64,000 nucleotides of DNA. Origin: Canna indica (lineage: Eukaryota > Streptophyta > Magnoliopsida > Zingiberales > Cannaceae). Positions within the stretch are counted from its first letter, which is position 1. Each line of letters begins with the position of its first letter. The translations under genes were made by a program, and so were the position numbers. Shown in pieces: positions 33,906 through 44,741 of the stretch. The stretch is from positions 44,260,001 through 44,324,000 of the forward strand of contig CP136891.1 of the NCBI GenBank assembly GCA_034359265.1. The letters run 5' to 3'. The notes under the pieces were generated by a model that saw nothing but the letters and a program-made list of their open reading frames with translations, did no database searches and was not told where the DNA came from.

Positions 33906-34823
33906 AACAGAAATGGACATTGCCCGTAACATCCCAAAATAGTCCGTAACATCCTAGACAGACATCCCAAAATTGCTCGTAACATCTCAGAATAGCCCAA
34001 AACATCCTGGATGGACATCCCGGAATGACCCAGAACATCCCGGATGGACATCCCGGGATAGCCTAAAAACTGTCCAGAATTGCCAAAATGCCCCCAACGG
34101 CTATATTTTGAATATCTAGCTGTTGAGCTTGTTGGAAACCGAGCTCCTACCCTTGAGTTCTCTATATAAGCTCCCAAATATGCCTTCCTTTGTCCTTAAC
34201 TATTCATTGATAAAATCCTTAAGTGTTTGACCCATCAAAGAGAATCTAAAGCCCTAGTTCTCACTTCTGCACTCTCAAATAGTGGTCTTCAATCTACAAA
34301 CTTCTCAAGGCAAAGCTCTTCATCTTCTTGAGGCAAGTTTAGAAGACCGGAGATAGGAGCACAACAAGTTTGTTTTACATTTATTGTGCCTTTATTGTGT
34401 TTTCATCTTGTTGTGTTGATTTGATAAGCTAGCTTGCAAGGTGTGCTTGTGAAACACCTTGGTGTGGTTGTAGAGATTTATTTTGCTAGAGAATAGGTGT
34501 TGAGGTCTTCTCAAAGGGTTGAGAACAAAATCCTCATTGTATTCTTAGGAAAACATTTCATCTAAAAAGTGTTAATGTTAAAAATCCTCGGTGAGAAGCC
34601 AAGGTAGTGGAGTATGCGAGTTGGCCGAACCACTATATATCGTTCTTGTTTTCATTGGCACTTACTTGATTATTCACTTGCTTATTGTTCTTAGCTTATC
34701 ATCTATAACATTCATCTTCAAAGAACTTGAGTTGAAATATTAAGTTGCTTAAAATTGAAAAAACTAAAATTAAAGCTAGAGTTTGATCACACACTATTCA
34801 ACACCCCCTTCTAGTGTGGGTAT
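33906..34823 (+). repeat. Second E2-type LTR piece in opposite orientation
   Basis: Plus-orientation LTR lacking its first part. It has the short repeat array at 33910-34060, a TATA-like CTATATAAGCTCC at about 34160, and the 3' end GGGTATTTGAACA at 34823. 34400-34823 is the inverted copy of 33492-33905. The following ATAGATTAG shows neither primer site nor clear duplication. Confidence 0.83.
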
Positions 34824-35070
34824 TTGAACAATAGATTAGATCCAACAACGCCCAACAACTCAACTCAAGCCGAACCAAATGGCTCCGCCTAGGGGTTCCA
34901 CCTGACCATACTCCTGGTCTTGACTCGAGCTAGATCGAACGGCTCCGCCCGGGTGCTCCACACGGCCAAACAAGGACATCTACATCCTCCCTTATCACGA
35001 TGGATACACCATTAAAAGCTTGCTATCTCCGGGATTAGCCTCGACCCATTATGAGCAATATCCCCGCGAG
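34824..35070 (+). repeat. Fragment resembling the E9 (Tat-type) LTR
   Basis: Aligns with 62054-62270: GGCTCCGCC, CACGGCCAAACAAGGAC, TCCTCCCTTATCACGATGG, CGACCCATTATGAGCAAT. It is interrupted by E6. Confidence 0.75.
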
Positions 35071-35075
35071 GTAAT

Positions 35076-36148
35076 TGTTCGCTTAAGGGTCTCTCTCAAG
35101 CTTCGATCTTCATTTTGATGATAACAAACATGTATTAATCTATGTGTGAAGTGTTGAGTTCAGGTTGAGGTTGCGATAAGCATGAGAAGTTCGTTCAAAC
35201 GAAATGAAAGAAAAGATCATCAAAGAAATGGAAGAAGAAAACATCAAAGAAAGGCTCGGGTTTAGATCAAGTAGAAATCGTGTAATATACCCCTAGGATG
35301 ATCTTATCCCAAGCCAAATTATAAAGTTATCCAAGTTGAAACTCGGTAACTAAACCCATGAAAACAACATGTAACAAATTCAAAGTAAAAATCAGCCTCA
35401 GCCTGATTTCGATCGATCGGTCGGTCGATCGAATAAGGCAGAATACAGGCAGTAGCCTATTCGGTCGACCGAATAATACTACAAAATGGTAGTAGCCATT
35501 CGGCTGACCTGTCGATCGATTGAAGTTGGTGAAAATTTGGCAGTAGGCTACGTCAGTCACCCGACCGGTCGACCGACCGAATCCAAAATTAGGCAGAAGG
35601 CGCATCGATCGACCAATCGGTCAACCGATCGGTCGACCGGATTGCATATTGCAGATCGCGCTTCTGGCTTCACTGCACTGATCGACCAATCAGTCAACTG
35701 AATCTGGGATTAATGAAGCTATGACTCATTCGATCGACCCGTCGGCCGACCAAGCAGCGCAAGTAAAGCACGGAAAGGGTAGCGATCGATCGGTCGGTCG
35801 ACCGACAAGCATCCGAATGGTTGTAACAGCTAGTTTTTTTGCCCGTTGAATAGCTCGTTCAGTCGAGGGTTATAAATAATCCTCATCTAACTCTTTTAAA
35901 TCTTCTTGGACATATTATTGAGCATTTTTAGGAAGTGATTTAAGCCTTTAAAGAGATCGATTGTTGCACGCTCTGCTCTTCTTTCTAACGTTCTTCTTCA
36001 AGCGCCCGCTATTCCTCAACTCTGCTACGACTCAAGCTCATCTACTGGCAAGTTGAAGGCTTGAAGCTTAGGAAAAGAGCATTGGTTCTTCTCTCAAATT
36101 CCTAGCTCTTTTTCATTGTATTTGAAGTTATTCTAAACCTATTTTGAG
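35076..36148 (+). repeat. 5' LTR of E6, 3' part deleted
   Basis: Matches the right LTR through CTCTTTTTCATTGTATTTGA, then diverges. The CpG-palindrome zone is 35408-35812 and the TATA-like GGTTATAAATAATCC is at about 35868. Confidence 0.9.
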
Positions 36149-37750
36149 ATCTCTCGATTTGTTCCGAATTCACAATAATTTATTTTGAAACGGATTTCAA
36201 ACTATTTAGCAAAGTGGACCTTGAAAATGATACTTATTCTTCTCTTTGCTATTTGGTTTTGGTTAGCTTGCTAGTAGCCTTAATTTCATTATCTACTAAT
36301 GAAATCTACTTGCAAGTTATGAATGTTAATGGAAGACTATATTATTATGAAAAAAAAGAGGGAAAAAGGCAAGTTTGGCAAGACTCCAAGAATGAGGTAT
36401 GAGTTTAAGTTTGGTAAAATATTTATTAAATATTGAATATTCATGACTTCATGATGCCTCCACACTCATGATTATTTTTGAATGCCAAATCTAGGAAATT
36501 ACATGAGTAGGCAAAACTTTGATATCTTAAGAAATTGTATGATTTCTTGATCAATTGAAATGTGCTCTAGGTTAAAATTCACATTAAATATTATCATATT
36601 GAGGTAGTAGTTGGAAAACATGTTTTTAGATCCACTTATATTGAGTGCTCATGTGTCTTCACTTGAAAAACCATGAGTATAAGTTAAGAATCGGTAATTA
36701 GCAACTTTATAGTAATATGCTTATCTCTTAAACAAAATGATGCTAAGATAATTTTTTTTTTTGACATTATATTTGTCTCAAACTTATCATACATGCCTTA
36801 AATGGTCATATGTTGGTATCTAGAAAATTTGAACAAAATATGTAATCGTTGGATAAATGACTCATATTTACAAAAATGCCATTGAGAACTCATAGAATTT
36901 CTAGAAAATTGTAGAGACATCCTTTTTTGAGTGATTCTTGATTTTATGGAATCCTCATAAACTCTAGTTAATATGAAAAAGAATCATAAAATTTAAATGT
37001 ACACATCTCTCAAAAATAATTTTTCTTTAAGGGTTAAAAACCCATGGCAAATCGAGCGATCGATCGACTTGCGACCGCTCAATTGACCGACGGGCGGAAA
37101 ATGATCTGGTTCGTCCAGTTTTCCACCAGACCATACAACTAAAGTTCTTAAGCCCGAAACTAGGGCTTTCTTGCCCATTCGACCGGCTGCCAAAACCCTC
37201 TTCCCTTTCTTCTAAGTTTTCTACTTCTTCTCCAAGGTAAAATGCATAATCTTTAGTTATCATTCATGAGATTATACTCAATGTTGTGTGGTTTCTTCAT
37301 CTCTTCTTCTCTCAATGTCTTGATTCATCCATAAAAACGTGATTCATGTTTCTTTTTCTAGGATGATAATTTTCCTTGGGATATTTGCCTCAAAAACAAG
37401 ATTTCCTTGCTTTCTTTCATGAACTATTCTCAACATTTATTTTGTCATCCTTAAAAAAATTTTGCTTAATTTTTTTTTCATCTAGTCAAAACATCTTTCT
37501 AATGTATATTTCATTTTATATGGCTCATTGTATATTCTCTTTGGATTGTATCTTTTTATATGGCTCATTGTATATTTTTTTTTAGTGTGTCTATGTTTTT
37601 TTATTGAGATTTAATGCTAAAATCTATTTTTTAAAAGGTCGTGCATGAATCAATGCCGATTTTAAAAAGGTGCTTCTTTTCATTGCTTCAAAAGCATGCA
37701 TCCTTCATCAAAGCAAATCATCTTCATCCTCATTCAAATTATCTTGCAGA
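36149..37750 (+). other. E6 internal region without recognised gene
   Basis: AT-rich. 36190-36420 is similar to 44440-44690, which is downstream of a SIRE-like gag remnant, suggesting both derive from one family. An isolated island 37040-37100 repeats the TCGATCGAC type motif. A pyrimidine-rich stretch with CAAGGTAAAATG (37225-37245) looks like a leader with a splice donor. Confidence 0.55.
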
Positions 37751-38869
37751 ATGGCACCCAAGACAAAACATCCAAGCTTGCCCGATAACCTTTTGACCTC
37801 TTTAGGCATGAAATAAGCTTCTAAGTTTGCAGATAGGGCCATTCTACAGACTCGTCCAGTCAACCTAAGTGACCTAGAACAATTTGACATTAGAAGTAAA
37901 CTTGCTAGCATGGGATAGGTAGAGTTCATAGGAAAGCAAGTACCTGTATGCCCCATCCTAATAAAAGCTTTTTTCTCCAACCTTATAAAAGATACGGCAA
38001 GATCCGAAATCTTAGGAAAATCTATAGTAATCACCAAATCAGACATTAAAGATGCATTTGGGTTTCCTCTATTAGGAAGACCAGTTTATAAGATATCCAC
38101 ACACCGCTTTCATGAGGAGTTTCCTACTTATGAAGTTGTATCAGCAATATGTCCTTTGGATTATCAGGGAATGATCCCTACCCAAAGCATCAAACTTTCA
38201 ACCACTGCTAGGATTATGCACCTCATCATCTCATATAATATTTTTCCTAGAGCAGGTCATTATGAAGATATCACAACTATGAGTTCTAGGGTACTCTTCT
38301 TTGCCATGTCTAACATACCTAAAGATGTCCTTGATCTCATCCTTCGATATATTGCTGAGGTTCATGCCTTCAAAAAACAAGTCTTACCATACGCCTCCCT
38401 GATTTCACACTTTATATATGCAACTGGGGTAAATAAGTCTAGATTTGAAGTAGAGCCCATACCCAAACCCATAGACTCATCCTCTCTCAACCGCATGAAG
38501 ATCGTTGAAAATCAGCCTGGCAAAAGAATGCGAGGAGAAGCTATGGAGCAGACTGAGCATGACATATGCATGGAGGAGGGCGGAGCTGGTGGAAGTTCAT
38601 CATCCGGCAGTCCCCTTTCGCGTCTAGCTGATCTGGAGCATCGCTTTGCTCAATTCCACATCGACCAGTTAGAATGGATCAAAGGAACAAGAGAGCGCCT
38701 AGATGAGTACGGCCGTTAGATGGACGAGTATGGTACAATGATTGGTGAGCATGGCCGGCGCATAGATGAGTATGGCCAATGAATTGACCGATACAGTCAG
38801 CAAGTGGATGAGATGTGGCGATACTATCAGTCACATCTACCACCTCCACCACCACCTGAGGATGACTAG
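37751..38869 (+). pseudogene. E6 ORF, plant transposon-protein-like, with in-frame stops
   Basis: One frame of 372 codons from ATG 37751 to TAG 38867, broken only by stops at 37814, 37916, 38717 and 38780. It reads MAPKTKHPSLPDNLLTSLGM, NLSDLEQFDIRSKLASMG, CPILIKAFFSNLIKDTARSE, IVITKSDIKDAFGFPLLGRP, LSTTARIMHLIISYNIFPRA, DVLDLILRYIAEVHAFKK, YASLISHFIYATGV. The order FY/FFANL ... GFPLLG ... LS..AR...H.I...I.P ... L...I...... P.LI......G fits the PF20167 type domain of plant non-autonomous elements (by eye). The C-terminus is a repeat of DEYG/IDEYGQ heptads (coiled coil) and a Pro-rich end. Four stops in an otherwise conserved frame indicate a young pseudogene. Confidence 0.7.
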
Positions 38870-39364
38870 TATTATTTGATGTTTTAATGATTATTTATCT
38901 CCTGGACTTGTATTTGATGATCGACTCTACATGTATTCAGCAACTCCTTATCATGATTGACTATTATTGATGATCAGTAATGTGTGTGGTATTTGATGTG
39001 TAAATGACATGCTAATGTAGTATGGCATTATTGACTATATGTATTGTGTGTCGAAACCTGCTGTGTAAATGATTCTTGGTTTTCATGATGAAACTCTTAA
39101 TTTGTACTTTAATTCTTACCCTTTTTTATTGATGTCAAAAGGGGGAGAAAAAGCACACTTGGTTTTTACGATGCATATAGTTAGTGGGAGTTTCAAAAAT
39201 GATAGGGGGATCATAGGTTGAGTAATAAGCATTTGTATGCATATGTTGAGTTTTATATCTTGTATACCTTAACTCATGAATGTCATAGCTCAAACTCACA
39301 AAAAATATGCACATGCTTTCTTAAAATTCCATGTTATGTTTGTCATCATCAAAAAGGGGGAGAT
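38870..39364 (+). other. E6 3' untranslated part and polypurine tract
   Basis: No coding. It contains an additional AAAAGGGGGAGAAAAAG at about 39137 and the proper tract AAAAAGGGGAGAT at 39352-39364. Confidence 0.75.
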
Positions 39365-40812
39365 TGTTGGCTTAAGGGTCTCTCTCAAGCTTCAATCTTC
39401 ATTTTGATGATAACAAATATGTATTTAATCTATGTGTGAAGTGTTGAGTTCAAGTTGAGGTTGCGATAAACATGCAAAGTTCGTTCAAAGAAAATGAAAG
39501 AAAAGATCGTCAAAGAAACGGAAGAAGAAAACGTCAAAGAAAGGCTCGGGTTTAGATCAAGTAGAAATCATGTAATAGACCCCTAGGATGATCTTATCCC
39601 AAGCCAAATTGTAAAGTTATCCAAGTTGAAACTTGGTAACTAAACCCATGAAAAAAATATGTAACAAATTCAAAGTAAAAATCAGCCTCAGCCTGATTTC
39701 GATCGATCGGTCGATCGTCCGAACAAGGCAGAATACAGACAGTAGCCTATTCGGTCGACCGATCGGTCGAATGAATGATGCCGCAAAATGGCAGTAGCCA
39801 TTCGGTCGACCTGTCGGTCGACCAAAGTTTTTGAAAATTTGGTGGTAGGCTACGTCGGTCGATCGATCGGTCAACCGACCGAAGCCAAAATTAGGCAGAA
39901 GGCGCATCGGTCGACCGGAATACATATTGCAGATCATGCTTCTGGCTTCACTGCATCGGTCGACCAATCGGTCGACCGGATCTGGGATTATTGAAGATGT
40001 GACTCATTTGGTCGACTGAGCAGTGCAAGTAAAGCACAGAAAGGGTAGTGGTCGAACGATCGACGATCGACCGACAAGCATCCGATCGGCTATAACGGCT
40101 AGTTTTTTTGCCCGTTGAACAGCCCATTCAGTCGAGGGTTATAAATAATCCTCATCTAACTCTTTTAAATCTTCTTGGACATATTATTGAGCATTTTTAA
40201 GAAGTGATTTAAGCCTTTAAAGAGATCAATTGTTGCGCGCTCTGCTCTTCTTTTTAACGTTCTTCTTCAAGCGCCCGCTGCTCCTCAACTCTGCTACGAC
40301 TCAAGCTCATCTACTGGCAAGTTGAAGGCTTGAAGGCTTAGGAAAAGAGCATTGGTTCTTCTCTCAAATTCCTAACTCTTTTTCATTGTATTTGAAGTTA
40401 TTTTAAACATGTTTTCACCCGTAATAGCTTGCTAGGTGTGCTAGAGAAACACTTAGGGTTAGACTTTGTAGATTTATGTTTTGCCTAGGTGAATAGGTTT
40501 GAGGAGTTCTCAAAGAGGTGAGAATTGTGTCATCAGTTGTATTCAAAGGAAAATACAAGTTCTATAAAGTAGTTGGTTAGAAATCCTTGGTGTGGAGCCA
40601 AGGTAGTGGAGTAGGCAGTCGGCCGAACCACTATAAATATTTTTGTTAGCATTGTCAATTGCCTGTGCTTATTGCTTTGTATTTATTGCTTCCGCTTGCT
40701 ATAAATATCGTGCTTAGCCTAACTAATCAAGAAATGATTAAAATTGGATTTTGGCTAATTAATTAGATAACACACTATTCACCCCCCCTCTAGTGTGCCA
40801 TTTCAAACAACA
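39365..40812 (+). repeat. 3' LTR of E6
   Basis: 1448 bp, TGTTGGCTTAAGG ... CAACA. CpG-palindrome zone 39700-40080, TATA-like GGTTATAAATAATCC at about 40137. Confidence 0.93.
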
Positions 40813-40817
40813 GTAAT

Positions 40818-40948
40818 AAGTTTAACTTTTTAAAAAACTATATAACAAAACTAGATAAGTACTATTAAGTTCAACTTTGGTTGCTAGTCTATACATAGTC
40901 TAGTGGTTAGTTGTTTATATTCTTTATTTATAGATCTTATGTTTGAAT
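40818..40948. other. AT-rich flank, nothing recognised
   Basis: Pre-insertion neighbour of E6. It has no coding or repeat match within the window. Confidence 0.5.
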
Positions 40949-41265
40949 TGTTGGGTCAGGGAGGACTGGGCAAGCAACAAAACATTATTTCATGCAGCGA
41001 AAGATAAAACTGATCCTCTACCCAATCGGATCCATGCATCTCGGTTAAATCAATACTATGTTGAGAATTATACCTTTGAAGACCCTACTCCATCTTCTGC
41101 TCCGTGAATCCAAGATCACGATCTTGCTTTGGATCCATGGTGCTGCCAAGCGATGAACACCCTCTACGGTTAGCACACAGATCAACGCGACGAACTGGGC
41201 AGCTCTGAGTGCTAGCTCGGCTCTATCGCAACACCTTTCGATTTGGACGAGCATGGAACACCTTT

Positions 41266-41306
<41 letters not shown>

Positions 41307-41481
41307 TTTGGTGGAGGTCGACTTCCACAAAGGGAACTCGGCTTCCTTGCAGGAAGAGGTCGGCAACCACAAGGAGATGATCACATACCCGTCTAAGCCA
41401 TAGGCGGGTATTTATATACGTGTTCATCACATTGACCGAGTCTTCTCATTTGTTGATTAATACAAAGCCATATCCGAAATC
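40949..41481 (-). repeat. Fragment of a Copia-type LTR
   Basis: TGTTGGGTCAGGGAGG...CATGCAGCGAAAG is like the left end of the E3 LTR (TGTTGGGATGG...ATGCAGCGGAAA) in organisation. It includes a (TC)n run at 41270-41304 and the TATA-like GTATTTATATAC at 41406. It is cut at 41481 by the next LTR. Confidence 0.6.
41270..41304. repeat. (TC)n microsatellite
   Basis: Seventeen or so TC units. It produces a spurious Arg-Glu repeat frame on the minus strand. Confidence 0.95.
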
Positions 41482-43435
41482 TGTCACGCCTCAAATACAG
41501 GGTCACGTGACCAACCAAGGTATACGTGCCTATACCCCGCAGCCTAACTCATGCACATACCAACATCATAAGAATAAACAATAGCGGAAAGAAACCGACA
41601 AGTTGTTATTTCATCTAGAATCAAAACAGAGTTCATCATAAACAAGTTTTAACAAATGAATAAAATGTGGAAATAATACATCAAGTCCAACAGACCAAAT
41701 ACAATAAAATCTGAATAAAATGACACAAATGCCCTCAAGGGCTACAACTCAAAAAGACCAACAAAAGTGCATGACACACTACCAAAACACTCGACTACGA
41801 CCCTAACTAGGACTGCTATGAGATCATGTGGCTCCTTTTCCCTCCAGCTGCGCCAAGTGCTCCAGCCCACATCATTGGTCAGGCTCTGCAAAACAAAACA
41901 ATGACAACGGGTGAGTTCAAAGAACTCAGTGAGCGATTCTACCAACCCTCATAAAAATAAACATCACAGATAAGATGCATAAGGTAAAACTCCTAACTCA
42001 AGCAGGAAAAAGGTCACAAGGGAGTAACCAGCTATCAGGCCATCCGGCCACCACCTGCCCGAAGGCAGCCAACATCCAGATGGTGAAGAACAAAAGGCCT
42101 AAGCCTACTATGCCCTAAGGCAACAACACATACTAGGATAATCGAGAAAGCCCTCCGAACTTATCCTACTATAAAGAAACTCGAGAGCAATCAGGAAGGC
42201 CCTCCGAACTTGCTCCAAGAGACGCATAGGGACAATCGGGATTCGTCTATCCGAACTTGCCCCTATAAGATATCATAGGAGTAATCGGGTAGGCCTTCCG
42301 AACTTACTCCTCTAAGATATCTCAGGAATAATCGGGTAGGCCATCTGAACTTATTCTTTAAAAACCACCTCGGGGGTAATCGGGTAGGCTCTCCGAACAT
42401 ATCCCACGAGGCCAAACCAGAACAATCCGGAAAGGCCCTCCAAACTTGTTCTACATATTGGGAATTAGCCATCCAACCTCTCGGGCCTAGCCCGCAATCC
42501 GGCTCCTCAACGAGCCCCTCCGCCATTTATAAAGATATGGCGCACCATGACCTAAGTCAAAATCTATCCTACAGTGTCTTAGGGATGTTCCTATTGTCAT
42601 AAAGGGCTCCTCAACGAGCCCCTCCTCCAATGCTCGACCCCAACTCCTAGACCCGTAATGTCATAAACCCGTGTGGTTTTATTTCATGAATAAACTTCTC
42701 ATGTTGGTTCATAACAGATTATGCTGACCATTTTTCCCAATTTTAATTATGCAATTAAAATTTACTTCACCACAATTAGGGTTTTGTTTTAGGGTTTTGT
42801 TTTAGCTTACTGTTCTGCCCGAAACTGATGTATCTAATCCGAATCTGGTCTCCAGAGTGTATCCTATGTTTCCAAACTATATTTTCTGGTCGAAACGATA
42901 GGTTACATGACTATGTTCAGATAAATACACACATCACATCAAGCAATTTAAAAATAATACAGATTCATCATTTCAGCATGCAATTACAGCAACATCAAAT
43001 TTCAGCATAGCCTAAAAATAAATCCAAAATTTCCAAAAAATTAAGCCCTTAATTATCATTTAAATAGAATATATATCTTGAGATAAATTTCTCAATTTCC
43101 ATGCTTATCAACAAGGCTAACAAGCACTAACAACATCATGAACAAAAACAAGCATCATGATTAAGAACCCCTCTTTCAAAAACCCTCATGGCATCAGCAT
43201 CAAGATTCAATTTTTCTTAAACATGATTTTATCTAAAATCATAGATTTAATACAAGGGATGCTTGAACATATAGGAAAAAAAAGGCTAACAAACACGGAT
43301 CTCAAGAACACCGAAAACTTTCACTTAAGCATTTCACCGAACACCATGAGGGCACCCTTGATTCACCATTGGCCGAGCACCCCTAGGGTAAACCTAGGGC
43401 TGCCGGTGTTTGAGATTGCTTGAAAAGTCCACTAA
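41482..43435 (-). mobile_element. Gypsy-type LTR fragment rich in hairpins
   Basis: Begins TGTCACGCCTCAAATACAGG; ACTCAGTGAGCGATTCT (41924-41940) and the surrounding CTCTGCAAAACAAAACAATG are shared with the solo LTR at 46629-49127 (CTCTGCAAAAAAAAAG, ACTCAGTGAGCGATTCT). On the minus strand this would be the LTR 3' end. The 5' end (usually TGTAAGACCC) is not found, so the right boundary, near 43435, is approximate. Confidence 0.7.
42038..42621. repeat. Array of hairpins with changing stems and constant loops
   Basis: Small hairpins: GGCC-ATCC-GGCC (42038-42049), CTGCC-CGAA-GGCAG (42055-42068), CATC-CA-GATG (42073-42082), AGGC-CTAA-GCCT (42095-42106), TGCC-CTAA-GGCA (42111-42122). Seven larger units follow, about 48 bp apart. 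Their stems are TAGGATAA/TTATCCTA, GAGCAA/TTGCTC, ATAGGGACAA/TTGCCCCTAT (one mismatch), AGGAGTAA/TTACTCCT, AGGAATAA/TTATTCTT (one G-T), CCTCG.GGG/CCC.CGAGG and AGAACAA/TTGTTCT, around the conserved loop TCGGGTAGGCCYTCCGAAC (42134-42452). Then come CGGGC-CTA-GCCCG (42482-42494), GGCTC-CTCAAC-GAGCC (42501-42516) and GGGCTC-CTCAAC-GAGCCC (42604-42621). Confidence 0.9.
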
Positions 43436-43439
43436 AAGA

Positions 43440-44030
43440 AATAGTAAACTTTTTAAAAATACTAGTATACTCAAGCATGTTTACCAATTAGAAATAGAAA
43501 ATGATAAATTGAAAAATGACTTAAAATGTTTGAATGATGATAACCATGGTGATTTGGAAACTTATTTTGAGAAATTGAAAAAGTAAAATGAATCTATGCA
43601 AAATGAAAATTTAGTTTTGAAAAATGAGAATGAAAATTTAAGTTATGAAATTAGGATCTTGAGTGATTTCATGTGTTGACTTAAAAATGAAATTTCTATT
43701 TTAAATATTAAAGTGGATGCATTGAAAAATATTCCCAAGGAGAATGCTTATTTCTAATATACTCCTCATTCTAGGTATTCAAAACATCAAACACATCATG
43801 TGCATGCATCTAAGAAGTTTGATGGTAATTGATTTTGTTGTGGTGCTTATGGTCACATGGTTGTTGATTGTGCTTTTAAAAAGAATCCTAATGTTAGCAA
43901 GATTTTTTGGATTCCTAAGGTGACTAACACCCAAGGACCCAAAGGTATATGAGTACCAAAAATTTCATGATCAAATATAGGGGGAGCTACCTCTCTTGGA
44001 TGAAGAGATGATGTTTGCTTGAAGTTGCTC
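43440..44030 (+). pseudogene. SIRE-like Gag C-terminal remnant
   Basis: Plus strand, interrupted by many stops: a Lys/Glu/Asn-rich coil (QLEIENDKLKNDLKCLNDDN, NENLVLKNENENLSYEIRIL), HSRYSKHQTHHVHASKKFDG, then the knuckle FCCGAYGHMVVDCAFKKNPN and IFWIPKVTNTQGPKG. It is the same region as E2 at 31846-32482 but on the opposite strand. No protease follows, so it comes from a different, non-autonomous or rearranged copy. Confidence 0.8.
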
Positions 44031-44741
44031 ATAGGAATGAAGAACGAAAATATTTGTTGAGTGCAACTTCACATCAAGTATAAGAGATCTACAAATTTTG
44101 GTATCAACTCTTAACCTCACCTTTGTTTCTTTATCATTGTTGGAGTTTGATGATACGTGAGAAAATTAATGAATGTTCATTTGATATATTCTAGTACTTA
44201 CTTGATACTTAGTTTTCTTGATTCATAGTTGACTTTTTCTTATCTTTTGTATCAAGTTTGGATTTCTATTTTCATTTTATTTTTGGTCTCCTTGGAGGTC
44301 ATTTGTGACCTATAATGGGTCTATGCAACTTATCGGTTTTTAAACTATTGGCTAATTGTGGTCTTTCGGTTTTCAACCTATAGGAAGGATTTGAGATCTT
44401 GATTTTCTTAAGTTTTCATCTCTTGAGATCTCTTGTTTCATTTTGATTTCACTTTTGATTTATTTTGAAAAATGAATCTCCACTAGTTAGCAAAGTTGAC
44501 TTTTGAGAAATGAACTTGATTTTTCCTTTGCTCTCTAGTTTATAAACTTGCTAGTGAAGAGATGTCTTTTGTGCTACTCATAATTAAACTACTTGCAAGT
44601 TGAATTCATGATTAGGAGGCAATTTATTAATTTCAAGAATACATGTTATAATTGAAAGATGTATCAAAATGAGGTATGTTTTTTATTTTTGCTATCAAAA
44701 TCAATTTATGTTTTTTATACTTGGTGCATTACCTCATTAGC
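44031..44741 (+). other. Body of the SIRE-like remnant, no gene
   Basis: 44440-44690 is similar to 36190-36420 of E6 (ACTACTTGCAAGTT, CAAAATGAGGTATG). It ends at the CACTA-B insertion; the other side of the insertion resumes at 61875. Confidence 0.6.

Larger units (their letters stand above)
35076..40812 (+). mobile_element. E6: non-autonomous LTR retroelement
   Basis: The left LTR starts TGTTCGCTTAAGGG (35076) and the right LTR is TGTTGGCTTAAGGG...CAAACAACA (39365-40812). The 5-bp duplication GTAAT is perfect (35071-35075, 40813-40817). The PPT AAAAAGGGGAGAT is at 39352-39364. The only coding sequence is the decayed ORF at 37751-38869; no Pol domain is present. The left LTR loses its homology after about 36148, so its last 380 bp and the primer site are gone. 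Confidence 0.93.

Noticed and set aside
37751..38869. Single-copy host gene
   Set aside because: It lies between the paired LTRs of E6 with perfect target duplication, and has four in-frame stops.
41212..41430. Frame with a long Arg-Glu repeat
   Set aside because: Produced by the (TC)n microsatellite; no start context or partner sequence.
42134..42452. CRISPR-like repeat-spacer array
   Set aside because: The spacing looks similar, but the variable parts are the two arms of each hairpin and pair with each other; plant DNA and LTR context.
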